Program-made: the position numbers and the translations under genes | From: Tetracentron sinense | Lineage: Eukaryota; Streptophyta; Magnoliopsida; Trochodendrales; Trochodendraceae | Reading direction: 5' to 3' | Length of the DNA stretch: 64,000 nt | Assembly (NCBI GenBank): GCA_015143295.1 | Contig: CM026564.1 | Span: 12,512,416 to 12,576,415, forward strand | In this document: piece after piece, positions 41,491 through 52,439 of the stretch | Numbering within the stretch: the first letter of the stretch is position 1 | Layout of the letters: the number at the start of each line of letters is the position of its first letter | The notes under the pieces: generated by a model | Databases searched by the model: none | What the model saw: the letters and a program-made list of their open reading frames with translations, nothing else | What the model was told of the DNA's origin: nothing

Positions 41491-43290
41491 TGTTGCCCAG
41501 ATATGGACCCTAGAGGGGGGGGTGAATAGGGTCAGTGGCAGTTAAAAATATTTTTCCCTTTTAAATGCAGAAAATAAGAAAACAGAGGGAAATCAAGCTG
41601 AGCTAAACTTAAATTATGAAAAGTAAAGCACAAGAAAGAAAAAGAGATAAGGAATGCAAACTCAGATTTGTTTTCGAGGTTCGGCAAATCCAACCTACTC
41701 CCCGCCTCAAGCAGCACCCATTTAGAGGATTCCACTACAGTCCACAACTGCACAGACTTCTTAATCTGGTGAAGCCTAAACCCTTTTACAATCTCTCTTT
41801 TGATCGAGATGGAACCTTCAACAACCCCTCTTTCGATTAGGGCCAAACCATCAACCAACAGAGCACAACCCTCTCTGTTAACCGAAGCAGCAGCTTCTCT
41901 TGAAGAACACATAGGTTCTTTGATAGATACAATAAAAGATTTTGGGTACTACACCCGAAAGAAAAACTCCTTTGAGAGTTGGATTTGAATGGAATAGCAA
42001 GCTCTAATAAATCTCTCAAGTGGAAGATTGGAATTTATCTCAAAGAGAAAAAAACAGAGTATCGTTTTTCAGATTTGGGATTTTTAGTTCAAGTGAATAA
42101 TTTTCAATGAAACAGTGTAAGAGTGAGTGTATTTCTTTTTGGATCATTCAAAGATCACTTATATTTATAGTGATCTGAAATTTATTACCATTTGATGAGC
42201 ATTAAATGCGAAATACGTGTAATAAATATAGCCGTTGGTATTAAATGTGGTTTTCTAGAATTTTTTTAAACTATCCAGTCGATTAGAGGAGCCTTCTGAT
42301 CAGCTAGATGGTTGCCTGATCACCCGGATCAGTTTCCTGATCGGATGGATCACAAAAACAAGTTTTATGAAGTTTTGTTCTATCCAGTCGATTAGAGGAA
42401 GGAGTGATCGGCTGGATGGACCATCTAATTAGCTGGATGGTCCACTTGATCGGCTGGATAGACCAAAAAGTTTTCAGTTTTTGGCTTTTATGATTTTTAA
42501 TGTTTTTTCTTAGATTTTAATGATTTGCACAAATTCCTTAATATGTTAGTAAAACATGATTAACAACTCATAATGATTTTTAGAATGATTTTAAATGGAT
42601 TAGCAAAGAGAATCAACTCGATCAGTACATACAGACAAATTTGAGAAAAATTTGTTCTATCTAATCGATCACAGGACTTGCCTAATCGACTGGATGGTCT
42701 GCCTAATCGGCTAGATTGCCTATCTGATCGGCTAGATAGACAAAATTTGTTTACAGAATCCATTTTCAAAACCTTTAAGATAGGATTTGATTCCAAGGTT
42801 TTGTACTTAACCTTTATGAGTATGATGAACATGTTTTAAGGTCCTTAATCATATTTTAATATTTGTTCAAGGGACCTATAGTCAATCTAAGGTATTTTGA
42901 GCTTTTTCCCCAAATCAACTACTTGAGAATTTTTACAAGAAATCCTAGAAAGACCATACTTACTACCTAGACTAAGACCTGATGAGGATGATCCTTTGGC
43001 TTCAATGGTCTTCAGCAGCAATGTCTTCAAGACAATCTTCCAAAATCCTTTTGCTTATAGTTGAACATCTTCTTAGATCTTTGATTTGGAATTTTCATCA
43101 TGTCTTGACTTGGTCTTTATCATTGAAGGTTCTTGAATTTTTTCTTAAAATCCCTTCTCTAATTCTTGAATACTGTAGATTAAATTGCTCATGAAGGACA
43201 TTAGTATTACAAGAGTCATTTCATTATCTATGTCATCATTAAAACTATTTGAGGGTCATATGGTTGTAACCTTAAGGCTAACAATCTCCC
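41491..43290 (-). repeat. SIRE-like 3' LTR
   Basis: The right end reads TGTTAGCCTTAAGG on the minus strand next to the polypurine tract; the left end near TGTTGCCCAGA is approximate. It contains the CCCTAGAGGGGGGGTGAATAGGG sequence common in this group, a TATA box (minus strand, about 42166-42175) and two clusters of CGATTAGAGG/CTGATCGGCTGGATGG words (42278-42460, 42655-42740). Confidence 0.55.
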
Positions 43291-43395
43291 CCTTTTTGAT
43301 GATGACACATATAATAGAATGAGATGGGTTAAGCTCCCCCTTAACAGATACTTTCCATAAACAATATGAGGAGAGCTCCCCCTAAGCATGTGCAT
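43286..43395 (-). other. Polypurine tracts of the SIRE-like element
   Basis: On the minus strand AAAAAGGGGGAGATTG (43286-43301) abuts the LTR; further GGGGGAG blocks lie at about 43335 and 43377, and one more at about 43630. The LTR-proximal one is the likely plus-strand primer. Confidence 0.65.
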
Positions 43396-43690
43396 ATAAG
43401 AAAAATTAAGTTAAAAACAAGAGAAGTTCCACAAAGGAAATCTTAGAGATTTTTCTATTTAGTGCCAAGAGAAGTTCCATAAGAGAATTTATTTCAGTTT
43501 TAAGAATCAAGAGATGTTCCATGACATTCTTAATTGAATTCAAGTATAATAACACAAAGAAAGTAAATAAAATTCTCATGTATAAAAAATCCATAGACAG
43601 CAAACATCCATACATTCCATTCTGTACTTCTCCCCCTTGTCAACATCAAAAAAAAATATAATGAAAAAAAAAAAATAGAAAAATACAAAA

Positions 43691-45610
43691 CTACAGTCTC
43701 TCTTTCTTTTGCTCCTTGATGAGATCAGCAACCTTGGTAAAAATGTCTTCTTGAGGGGTTTTATCCTCATGGGCTGGAGTCTTGTTTCCTTCTTCACTAG
43801 ATGAGTGAGCAGGGGAGTCACTGGGAGAGTCAGAAGATAAAGATTGAACAGGGTCTTCATCAGAGGAGGGAAGGGAAATGATAGGATCACCTTTGACAGC
43901 ACCCTTCATGGGCTATTTTCCCTTAGATTTGGAAGAGGATGGAACTTGAGAAGGAGGGTGAGAAGAGGTGGCTCTAGTAGCCATGCTGACCAAGAAATTG
44001 TTTATCTTCTTAAGCTCATCAGTGGCTCTAAGAATTATTGTGGCTGACAAAGAGTCTTGTTCAGCCATATCAAGAAGTAGCTAAAGAAGTAGCTTCCCCA
44101 TCTTCATGAACTCTTCCATTTGATCACCTTACAACCTTTGAAGTAGAGAAGTCACTGTATCCACTCTGTTTTTAGTGAGTGAACAGTCCATGTTTACAGT
44201 CCCTAGGACTGAGTAGGCTGCATCTATTCTTTCCTTCAAGTCTTCATGTACAGCAACTATAGAGGCTTCAGCTGAGGACATCCTCTCTCTTAATTCAGCT
44301 CTAAAGTCAGCTGAGGATCCCTCTAGAAATGCTAGTCTATCCCTAACTTCTGTCTGCAGTTCAAGGGCTTGGGCCTCTTGGATCTCCATTCTTTCTCTCA
44401 TTTCAGCTTGGAAGCTGATCATTCCAGTGCTGATGGAGTCCAACTTACCCATCAAAAGGCTGAGAACATTATCAAAAATGGGAGGTCTGAAGTGGTGCTC
44501 TAGTTGAGCAGAAGAACCACCAACCTCAAAATGAGGAGTGGGGGCTCTAGGAGGAGAAGAGGGAGGAGAGAAGGCAGCTCTAGCAGGGGATGGAACATGT
44601 GATGGAGAGTGGAGGGGCTGATCTAGATGTGAATTAGTAGGAGGATCAGAAATAGAAGGAGCAAGAGGAGGTGTGCTAGATCAGTAGATGAAGGAGGCTG
44701 AGCAGTGGAGGAGGAAGGCTTAGTGCCAAAAATTTTGGGAAACCATTGTTGGAGACCCTGATTCCACTGATATCCCATCTTTACAAGTATAGTTGGGCTA
44801 TAGATATCATACTGGGCAAGGTGAATGACTTCAAGGGTGGAGTCAAAAGAGAGTTCAAAATGTTTAAAAATAATGGAAAGAAGCTGTCCATAGGGTAGAT
44901 AGGCATTCTTCTTAGGAACACATTCTACCATGTTTTGAAAAATTAGGTAGCAGAGATCAAAAGGTTTGGTGGTCAGAACACACCAAATAAGAAAAACATT
45001 AAATATGATAGGTAGTTTCTACTACCTTTCCTGGGAAGAATGTTGTAGGAAATAATGGGATGAATCAGTCTGGCATCCAAAGTCAGGTTGTTAAGAATTG
45101 GGAGAGAAGCTTGGGTAATTTCTTTGGAACAACTAAGATTAAGAGCTTCAATTGGCTCAAATCCAGGGTGATTTGGCCAATCTTTGGAAGCAAACATCTC
45201 TATGCTTCCAACAAGGACAAAGAGAATGGAAGTGAGAAATTCTATAGAAAGAGTGATGCCTTTACCACATACAAAAGAAGTGAATGTGTTGGTGGAAGGA
45301 CTAAAATGAATGTGAGAGGGTAGAAAAGCTTGACTAATTCAGGGAACATGGGTTCCTTGAATTGGAGTTGGAGCCATCCTAGAGCTTTAAAGAGCTCGCA
45401 AATGTGACCTAGGCCCCACTCAACAAGAACATCAGAATTGAGAACCTTACCGTATACGATAGGTCTAGAATGGATGATGTCTCTACACTTCTTGGCTGCT
45501 TTTCTAGTCTTGAAACATGAAACAGGAGCTTCTTCTACCTCAATAGGTTCCTTGGAGCATCTTTGTCTTTTAGGGCTGGACCCACCTTCAATTGCCTTTG
45601 TTCTCACCAT
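43691..45610 (-). pseudogene. Envelope-like / plant transposon-protein gene of the SIRE-like element
   Basis: Minus-strand gene broken by frameshifts, readable in five pieces: 45610-45242 (start M-V-R-T-K, basic; W-G-L-G then a G-W-L-Q-L-Q segment and L-V-K-L-F-Y), 45197-44973 (S-Y-N-I-L-P-R-K-G-S), 44931-44623 (K-K-N-A-Y-L-P-Y-G-Q-L-L and F-K-H-F-E-L-S), 44455-44129 (long heptad-like coiled coil with repeated E-M-R-E-R-M and E-L-R-E-R-M), and 43909-43691 (Ser/Asp-rich then Lys-rich C-terminus). The pattern matches the extra gene of plant copia SIRE elements, annotated as envelope-like or as a putative plant transposon protein domain. Function unknown; no signal peptide or clear membrane anchor seen. 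At least three frameshifts. Confidence 0.6.
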
Positions 45611-45748
45611 TGGAGTTTATTGGAGTTGATTTTGATGAGATTTGAGGGTTTGGAGATGAAGAAATATGATGAACTAGGTTTTGGAGGGAAGTGTGAATGA
45701 GGTCTGGAATAGGAAGTGTTGAAAATGAAAAGGCAAATTTGGGGATTT

Positions 45749-46233
45749 TGTCACAACCCAAAATACCCTTTGGGAGTTAGAGGTACTTTGGCTTATGATT
45801 TGCAATATTCAATACCAAACAATCCTGTCAAAATATACAAGACAATCATAATGGAGACATAAAGTAATGCGGAAGCTTAATCAAGTGCAGAAGCTTAAAT
45901 CAATGTGCAGAAGCGTAATCCAAAAATTTCTTTTCTATACATCATGTGTATTCCAAGTTTGTAGATCCATAACCAAAATAAAGGTGGACATGCCCACCTA
46001 TCAAAATACAAAATGACCTCTCGCTATCACTCCGCTCAACAATGGTCTAGATATGGCCACACATCTAAGTCTCTCTACTCCTGTGGCTGCAACGGAATAG
46101 GTGGATCCCTTTCTTCTACATATTCCTCTTCAACCCATGGCTCTGGATCGCAGATGTCGAATGGACCTGCCGACATAACATGTACGACTGAGCGTGAAAT
46201 ACTCAACGAGCACAAACTAATAGCTAACCATGC
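45749..46233 (-). mobile_element. Truncated chromovirus-type LTR (LTR-E)
   Basis: Begins TGTCACAACCC at 45749, contains the micro-ORF (46075-46176) and reversed hairpin (about 46188-46206), and is cut at 46233 by the Ogre-2 5' LTR. The rest lies outside the window. Confidence 0.7.
46075..46176 (-). CDS. Conserved LTR micro-ORF (LTR-E)
   Basis: ATG at the complement of 46174-46176, 33 codons, TAG at 46075-46077. Reads M-S-A-G-P-F-D-I-C-D-P-E-P-W-V-E-E-E-Y-V, then E-E-R and a Pro-rich end. Several core codons are synonymous variants of those in Tekay-2 (GTT, GAA, TAT). Confidence 0.45.
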   Translation of the reverse strand: MSAGPFDICDPEPWVEEEYVEERDPPIPLQPQE

Positions 46234-47639
46234 TATAAGCACCCAATTTTTACACCCTATCTAACCATAGTTAAGGTCTCTTAACCTTGTATACCCCCTG
46301 CTAAACCCTAACCCTAGGTAAACCCTAGTTAAACCCTAGGAATCAACCCTAGTTAACCCTAGTTTAACCCTAGTTAAACTCTAGTATAAAACCCATGCCC
46401 AAAACCTAGCCCTAGGTAACCCTAGCTGATGCCCTAACCTAGCCCTAGAGCCCTTAGGGCTTAATCCCTAAGTCCAATAGGGCCTGAACCCTTAGCTGGG
46501 CCCACAAGGACAAAAAATCCTAAACCCAAACTCCCAAGACCGAGTGTGCATGGGCCAGGCCCTGCAAATGCCCTACACACTCCACCATCCCTTCTACCTT
46601 CACCTCAAATCCTCCCACTCGACCTCTACCAGGTCCAATACCATTCCAAACCTTCCCTTAAATCCCATTTAGGTCCCTAGCTCTCTCCCTATAAAATCCC
46701 AACTCCCCCACAGTGCAAACGGTCTGCAAAACCCCAGAGGTGAACCCCAGTTGCCAAACGCCCAAGCCCACCCCTCCTCACCTCCTGGTCGTAATCCCAG
46801 GATTCCCCTAGACCTGCCTTGAGTTCCCCCAACAGCTACAACTCCACTACCGTAGCACCACCACCTGTGCACAGCTCCCCCACCTTCGGGCAGAAACAAA
46901 GCATAAGGGTAGGGTGTTCCCCACCCCTTTTTTTCCTCTTGTACAATCTTTGTGAGCCCCTGGTCATTTCCAGGGGACTTTATTTTGCATTTTATTGGAT
47001 TTTCAATTTTTATCCTGAACCCAACAAGGTGGTCACCCACCTTGTTCATAGGTGTGGTGAACCCCTATAAGTATATCAATTCGTGAAGCCTTGTAGGCCT
47101 TCACAGACCCTCTGGGGGTCCCTCAGTTCATAAGGGAACCCCTAGACACCTCTATGTATAGCCCATGGGGGCAGAACTCTGGTTTTAAGAAAAACCAGGA
47201 ATGACGGTAATCTCAGTTCCGCCATTCCTTGAAGTCACTGTTTAAGCTTTGTTTGGCCTACTTAGGTGGGCCCTAGTCTATGTCTAGGGCCCAAAATGGA
47301 CCCCTCTACTCTCCCTTGACCTCACTTGGTCCTTCTAGGCGCAGGGGTTAAGCCTAACCCTGGTTAAATCCCTGAAAACCTTCACTATGCTTATTAGTGG
47401 TAGACCTTCTACCGCTAATAAATTTTTGGCCTAGCTTCAGATTGGCAGTAGAACATCTACCGCCAATATGCAGTTTCTGCTGCAGTGCCTTTGCACCTTT
47501 GTGGGACCCACCCCAGGCACCCACTGGGGCCCACACCATGCTGGAACTCCTCCTTTGAGTCCCCTTTTGGTCCTCATGATCTCAATTCTTCCTGGGTTAC
47601 ATCCTAACTGAAAAAATTCGGTGAACCTTAAAACCGATG

Positions 47640-48115
47640 TTTGAGTTAAGAACTCACAAGTTCGAGAGGATGGTTAGGTTTCCCTATAAGTCTATCTACC
47701 GTTTTTGATATTTTAACAATTAAGTTATTAAGTTAAGGGATGATGAACTTTAAGTACGGAAATAGAGAAAAACATGCACACCATAACACAAGGATTTTTA
47801 CCTGGAAACCCTTCCGTAAAAAACCACGGGACCTAGTCCAGCCATGAGAATCCACTAAGACAAAGTAAACAAGAACTTACACGACTTGAACTTGACTCAT
47901 TCGGACTCGACACTTCGATCCTTCAGTTCTTAGTCCTCCATGCCTCGAAAAGTCTTCATGTACTCATAAGTCCCGTGATCAACAGCAGCCGCTTGTACTT
48001 CTCTTTGTGTCTCGAAAACAATCCACGATCTTCTGATCGATCTCCGTCAATAACGGCTTCGGATTCCACCGACCAAATCACTCTACCATGATCCTTCTCG
48101 GATCAATCTCCTTCG
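47640..48115. other. Unassigned insert within the Ogre-2 5' LTR
   Basis: Sequence with ACCTGGAAACCCTTCCGTAA and AACCACGGGACCTAG words, resembling borders of plant copia elements and unlike the rest of the LTR; it continues after LTR-F to about 50160. Possibly an older insertion that LTR-F then entered. Ends not resolved. Confidence 0.35.
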
Positions 48116-50012
48116 CAAAGTGTCACGACCCAAAATACCCCTTAGGAGTTAGGGATACATTGACTTGTGACCGCCGTATCATACCTTCAGTATAATACAT
48201 AAGGCACACGTGGAGACCTGTCAGAAGCACAAACATATCTAGTGAAAGCGATAAAGAATGCACAGCAGAATAAAATTAATAAACATAGCGGAAGCAAAGC
48301 GATACTCCTATAACTCAGTTCAAGTATGAACCAACAAAAGTATATACATGTGAGAAACCCAAAAGTGGAGTGGACAAACCCCACACTCACATCATAAAAT
48401 AACATCTTAAAGTTCTAAGTCTGCCGATCAACAAAAGTCGAAGTCTCGACACCTATCTATAGGACCATCATCCTGATAATGATCCATGGAAGGCTCCGGG
48501 TCGAAGTACTCTTCCTCCAACCATGGTTCCATGCCACATATGTCGAACGGAGCCCGAGCACTTGCCGATGATAACAAATATCGGCTGAGCGTGGAATACT
48601 CAGCGTATACAAACTAATAACAATAAAGCATTAAGCATAGAGTATTCGAATCATGGAGAATGAAATTCGTAAAAACATGTAAGAGCGTGGAAACCTTGAA
48701 ATAACATGTGAGATGAGGTTCGAAACCAAAACCAAAACTGTAATCGTGTGAGTCATGCGATAATCATAGCCTTGTGAGTTCTTGTGAGTTCATGGAGTTA
48801 CTTAGAGTCTTTATGATCCGTAGAGACATGGAGATACCATAAAGCAGAACATAGAGCATATTCTTAGAGATCTTAGAGCGTTACATTTATGATCCGTAGA
48901 GCTTGTGAGACGATCTTAGAGCTTATCATAGAGTTCCTTGTGAGCATAGTATGATCCGTAGAGCTTGTGAAACGATCTTAGAGAAATCATAGAGTTACTT
49001 AGAATCGTTCCTTATTAGTCATTTAGTGAAAAACCCCTTTTCGTACTTTGAGAAATCCATGGAAAAAATCGATTCATGCGAGACATTCGAGCATAAGAGG
49101 ATATGAGAGAAATCATCATATTTAAGGATAAAATCCCTTAGAGGTATTTCATCAAACACTTAGAGTGCATCATAATAGTATCTTTCACCCAAGTATATAA
49201 CTACATACTTTCACACCATAAACATCCAAGATATATATACATAAGTAGTAAAGATTTAGAAGAACATCATTTAGTAACTTAGTAGGATTGCAAGATTGGT
49301 AGTAGAGTGTATCTACCTTGGTAAAATGAACGTCTTTGATTCCCACAAGCTGGAACGAGCAAGAACCATGAGTTCTTGGTTGAGAACCACCAAAAGAAAT
49401 AGAAGAACTTGATCTTCCACAAGCTTGAACAATAACCAAGCTCCTCTCCTTCTTCTCTCTCTTAAAATCTCTTAAAAATATGTACTAAGGGTTTCTGAAA
49501 CCCTAAGGCACGAACCCAGCCTTTATATAGGCAAAGGGTGGTGGCTAAAGTCTTAAACACCCTTAATGAGGAAAATATGCGTATAACCGATCGATCGGTG
49601 GTACAGACCGAGCGATCGGTGGCTTACAGGTCGATCGGTGGTTTCAGCCGAGCGATCGGTTGAAAACACATTCTCTGAAAAATTTTCTCATACAAAAAAG
49701 TTGACCAGTCGATAGATACCGATCGATCGGTAGTTGACCGGTCGATCGGAGGATGGCACCGAGCGATCGGTGATCCCCTGTTTTGCTGTAAAACCTTGTT
49801 CCGATTGCTTGAAACTCCTCCAATATCATTCTAACACTCTTTTATGCTTACTACATGCTCCTTAGTGATATCTAGGCCCATTAAAACATGTACGCCATAA
49901 ATCCAAACTCGTATATTAACATAAAGCCCATTAGTGCACAAAACCACACTTGAGCACTATTCACACACTATTCATCACCTAGTGCAATAAAGGTTCGGGG
50001 CTCTACACAAAG
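48116..50012 (-). mobile_element. Solo LTR-F (Tekay-1 family) with CAAAG duplications
   Basis: The LTR body 48121-50007 (1887 bp) is flanked by exact CAAAG copies (48116-48120, 50008-50012). Closely similar to the Tekay-1 LTRs over its whole length, including TATA box (complement of 49520-49531) and CGATCG cluster (49585-49772). No internal sequence, so a solo LTR formed after insertion into the Ogre-2 LTR region. Confidence 0.88.
48428..48568 (-). CDS. Conserved LTR micro-ORF (LTR-F)
   Basis: Frame from TCG-GCA (complement of 48568) to TGA at 48428-48430. Reads A-P-F-D-I-C-G-M-E-P-W-L-E-E-E-Y-F-D-P and the S-M-D-H-Y-Q-D-D tail. The hairpin ATG is ACG here. Confidence 0.4.
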   Translation of the reverse strand, partial: SASARAPFDICGMEPWLEEEYFDPEPSMDHYQDDGPIDRCRDFDFC

Positions 50013-51473
50013 GCTCTGCAACACTCCGACCAAGTTGTTCTATCCAGAATGGGTTGATGGTTTGATAGAAATCAACACCTAAATGGACTCCTTCAGCATT
50101 TTGAACTTATTTTGCATTGTATATCTAATCACCTAGGGTCCGTATGATTAGTCTAGGTCACTACAACCTAATGTATCATGTTAATTTTATTCTAAGTCAA
50201 TTCCCACCTATGGTAGTATGGTATCTAGATCACTTACCATCCTATGAAGGAACTTCAACGGGTCTTCTTTGGTCTTCAATTTCACTTGATGGCAATGACA
50301 CAAGATACACACCTAGACAACTAGACTTACCTGTTTTGACACTAAAATATACCAACACAAAAAACATGGACTTTACACTAACCCTAGTTAACAGCATGCA
50401 AACCTGAGTTAAAAACATTGTTTATAATGTCAGTAATTCCATTATCGACATTAAAAGTATTTTTGATTCTGGGCTTTTTGTAGGGGACTAGGCCTGGTAG
50501 GAGGCCACTTTAGACCCTGCCTAGCCCCCTGGGCCCACCTTGGACTTGACCATACCCTTAACCACGGTTAAATACACCTCCGGTGAATATTTAACCGCGG
50601 TTAAGCACCCCTTAATCTCACAAATTTTGGGGATTAATCAAAAATCCTCAAAAATCAAATGAACCATAAAACTGACTTTGGCCCCCTTCCTAACCCTGGT
50701 TAGCAACCCTAACCAAAGTTAGACAACCCTTAATTCCTATTAGCAACCCTAATCGCAGTTATCTTTCGATTTACAGCCTACCGGGCCTAAATACCAAGTC
50801 TACCGAACTTATCTTCAACCTACCGGGTTTCCCATTAGCCTACGGGGCTAAAACTCACATCCCCTTAACTGTGGTTAGCAATCCTAACCATGGTTAGCTC
50901 GGCCTAACCCCGATTAGCACCCGAACCTGGGCCGGACTCCGTCCTAGTCTATCGGACTACCCCTAAGCCTACCGGGCTTATACCTTACACTTGACCCTCC
51001 TAAGTCAATCAAACCCTAGTCTAACAGACTAGTCCATGTTAGCCACCCTTAGTGCACACACAGATGCCCCTAGCCTAGGCACAAGCTCACATGCTAGAAC
51101 TACGCTCAGTCTGATCTGACCCTGTGAGTACGTAGGTAACCTAATCCGGGTTCAACCCCAGTTAGCTTTTCCTTTCTTGGATTAATGTTAACTTAAACAC
51201 TTCGGCATTTTGAAAAAGATTAACTTTAATTGGCTTAAACCTAGGGAGTACGGAACCGTTGTAAAGCGGAAGCCTCGAGGTGCCTAACACCTTCCTTGGA
51301 CTTAACCGAACCCCTTACCCTGATCTCACTAGTAGACTAAGACCTTATCCAAACCCGGGGGACATATCCCTTCTGAATGAATAGGTGGCAACTCTTAATC
51401 AAATCCTTTCTCACCGGTGAGGGTATCAGGTACCTACGCACCCTAGTGAGTGTCACGGAAATCCACGCTCACA
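50013..51473 (+). other. Right part of the Ogre-2 5' LTR
   Basis: From about 50160 typical LTR sequence returns: TTAACCNNGGTTA words (50555-50920), 'CCTACCGGG' repeats (50775-51000) and the LTR end. No gene. Confidence 0.6.
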
Positions 51474-51477
51474 GCTC

Positions 51478-51495
51478 TGGCGACTCCACTGGGGA
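51478..51495 (+). other. Primer binding site of Ogre-2
   Basis: TGGCGACTCCACTGGGGA, 4 bp after the LTR, the form described for Ogre elements (arginine tRNA). Confidence 0.8.
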
Positions 51496-52439
51496 TACAA
51501 ACTCTATATACCTTTCAACCAGGAACCCAGGTTTAAGCCAACTAAACCTTAATCTTCTTCAAAATACCTAAGCGTTTAACTTAACCCTAATCATTTTACA
51601 TCTCTTGGTTAATTGTGTACTGTGCATCCATACATGTCATAGTAGTGTAATTATCCCACTCAACCCAGTAGACAGGCTTATTACGCTAACGGCGTTGGAT
51701 GATCATCCTCAGTGTCAGTAGCTTAAATGTCTTGGAGGCCTGCGGAGTTACTCTTGTTGGGTGATTACCGTCAGGGAAGGATTCTGAACGCTCTCAATTT
51801 CACCAATCGTCCCTTTTCAGGAATGTTCTATATCGGAGAGTCACATATACGGTGTTAAGTGATCCCTCCATCCTACTAGGAAGACACCTGCATCAAACCA
51901 ATATTCATACATATAGCCTAGGGTAGGGTATAGTCTACAAGCAGCCCACCCAGGGAGGGCTACTATAAACCCTAACTTGCTTGTACCCTATACCTGTCCC
52001 CAATCCTGGTTGATTACCCGGGCACATTTTACCCGGATAACCACCCACCTAGGGGCATATAATGAGCAAAACTTGTGCTTATAATAAACTACATCCAACC
52101 CTACTTCCTGACATAGCATATGGGGTCCAAATCCCAGGCAGACAGGCCTTCACTGGGCCTGTCCCCAACCTTGACCTGATAGGTCCCTTGGTTTCCAAAA
52201 AAAGGGCTAAAGTAAATCGAACCTCCGTCCATCTGCCCTATCAAGTCACATGTGCTTTGTCACACCCAAATCAAAAATCAAAAAAATTGTGCATCATCTT
52301 TTGCATTCCATCTACATACACAGTGCACTCACAAAATCTGTATATTGTTCAGGTAGATGGTAGGTCCTTCAAGGATTGTTCAGTCAATGGGTCAACCGTC
52401 ACGGCCCGTGCATCTAACTTCTCAAGGGGCATGTGATGA
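51496..52439 (+). other. Leader of Ogre-2
   Basis: Non-coding as far as can be seen; 51804-51853 is the block shared with Tat-1. A 124-codon frame at 52062-52436 has no recognisable domain, though its 3' end may overlap the ORF1 start. Confidence 0.5.

Larger units (their letters stand above)
41491..45748 (-). mobile_element. 3' part of a SIRE-like Ty1/copia retrotransposon
   Basis: Consists of an LTR (41491-43290), polypurine tract(s) and an envelope-like gene (43691-45610) on the reverse strand. Gag and pol are missing; the right end meets LTR-E. The AGGGGGAGATTG polypurine context and the extra gene before the 3' LTR are typical of SIRE/Maximus copia elements. Family assignment is by recognition only. 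Confidence 0.6.
46234..51473 (+). repeat. 5' LTR of Ogre-2, interrupted by insertions
   Basis: 5240 bp including solo LTR-F (48121-50007). Starts with a degenerate CCCTAA-like stretch (46296-46440). Two palindromes, TTAGTGGTAGA...TTCTACCGCTAA (about 47394-47422) and TTGGCAGTAGA...TCTACCGCCAA (about 47442-47466), lie at 47390-47470; the 3' LTR has a similar one at 63961-63988. The true LTR without insertions is about 3.3 kb or less. Confidence 0.8.

Noticed and set aside
52062..52436. 124-codon frame in the Ogre-2 leader
   Set aside because: No recognisable domain and no counterpart in Tat-1; kept only as part of the leader.
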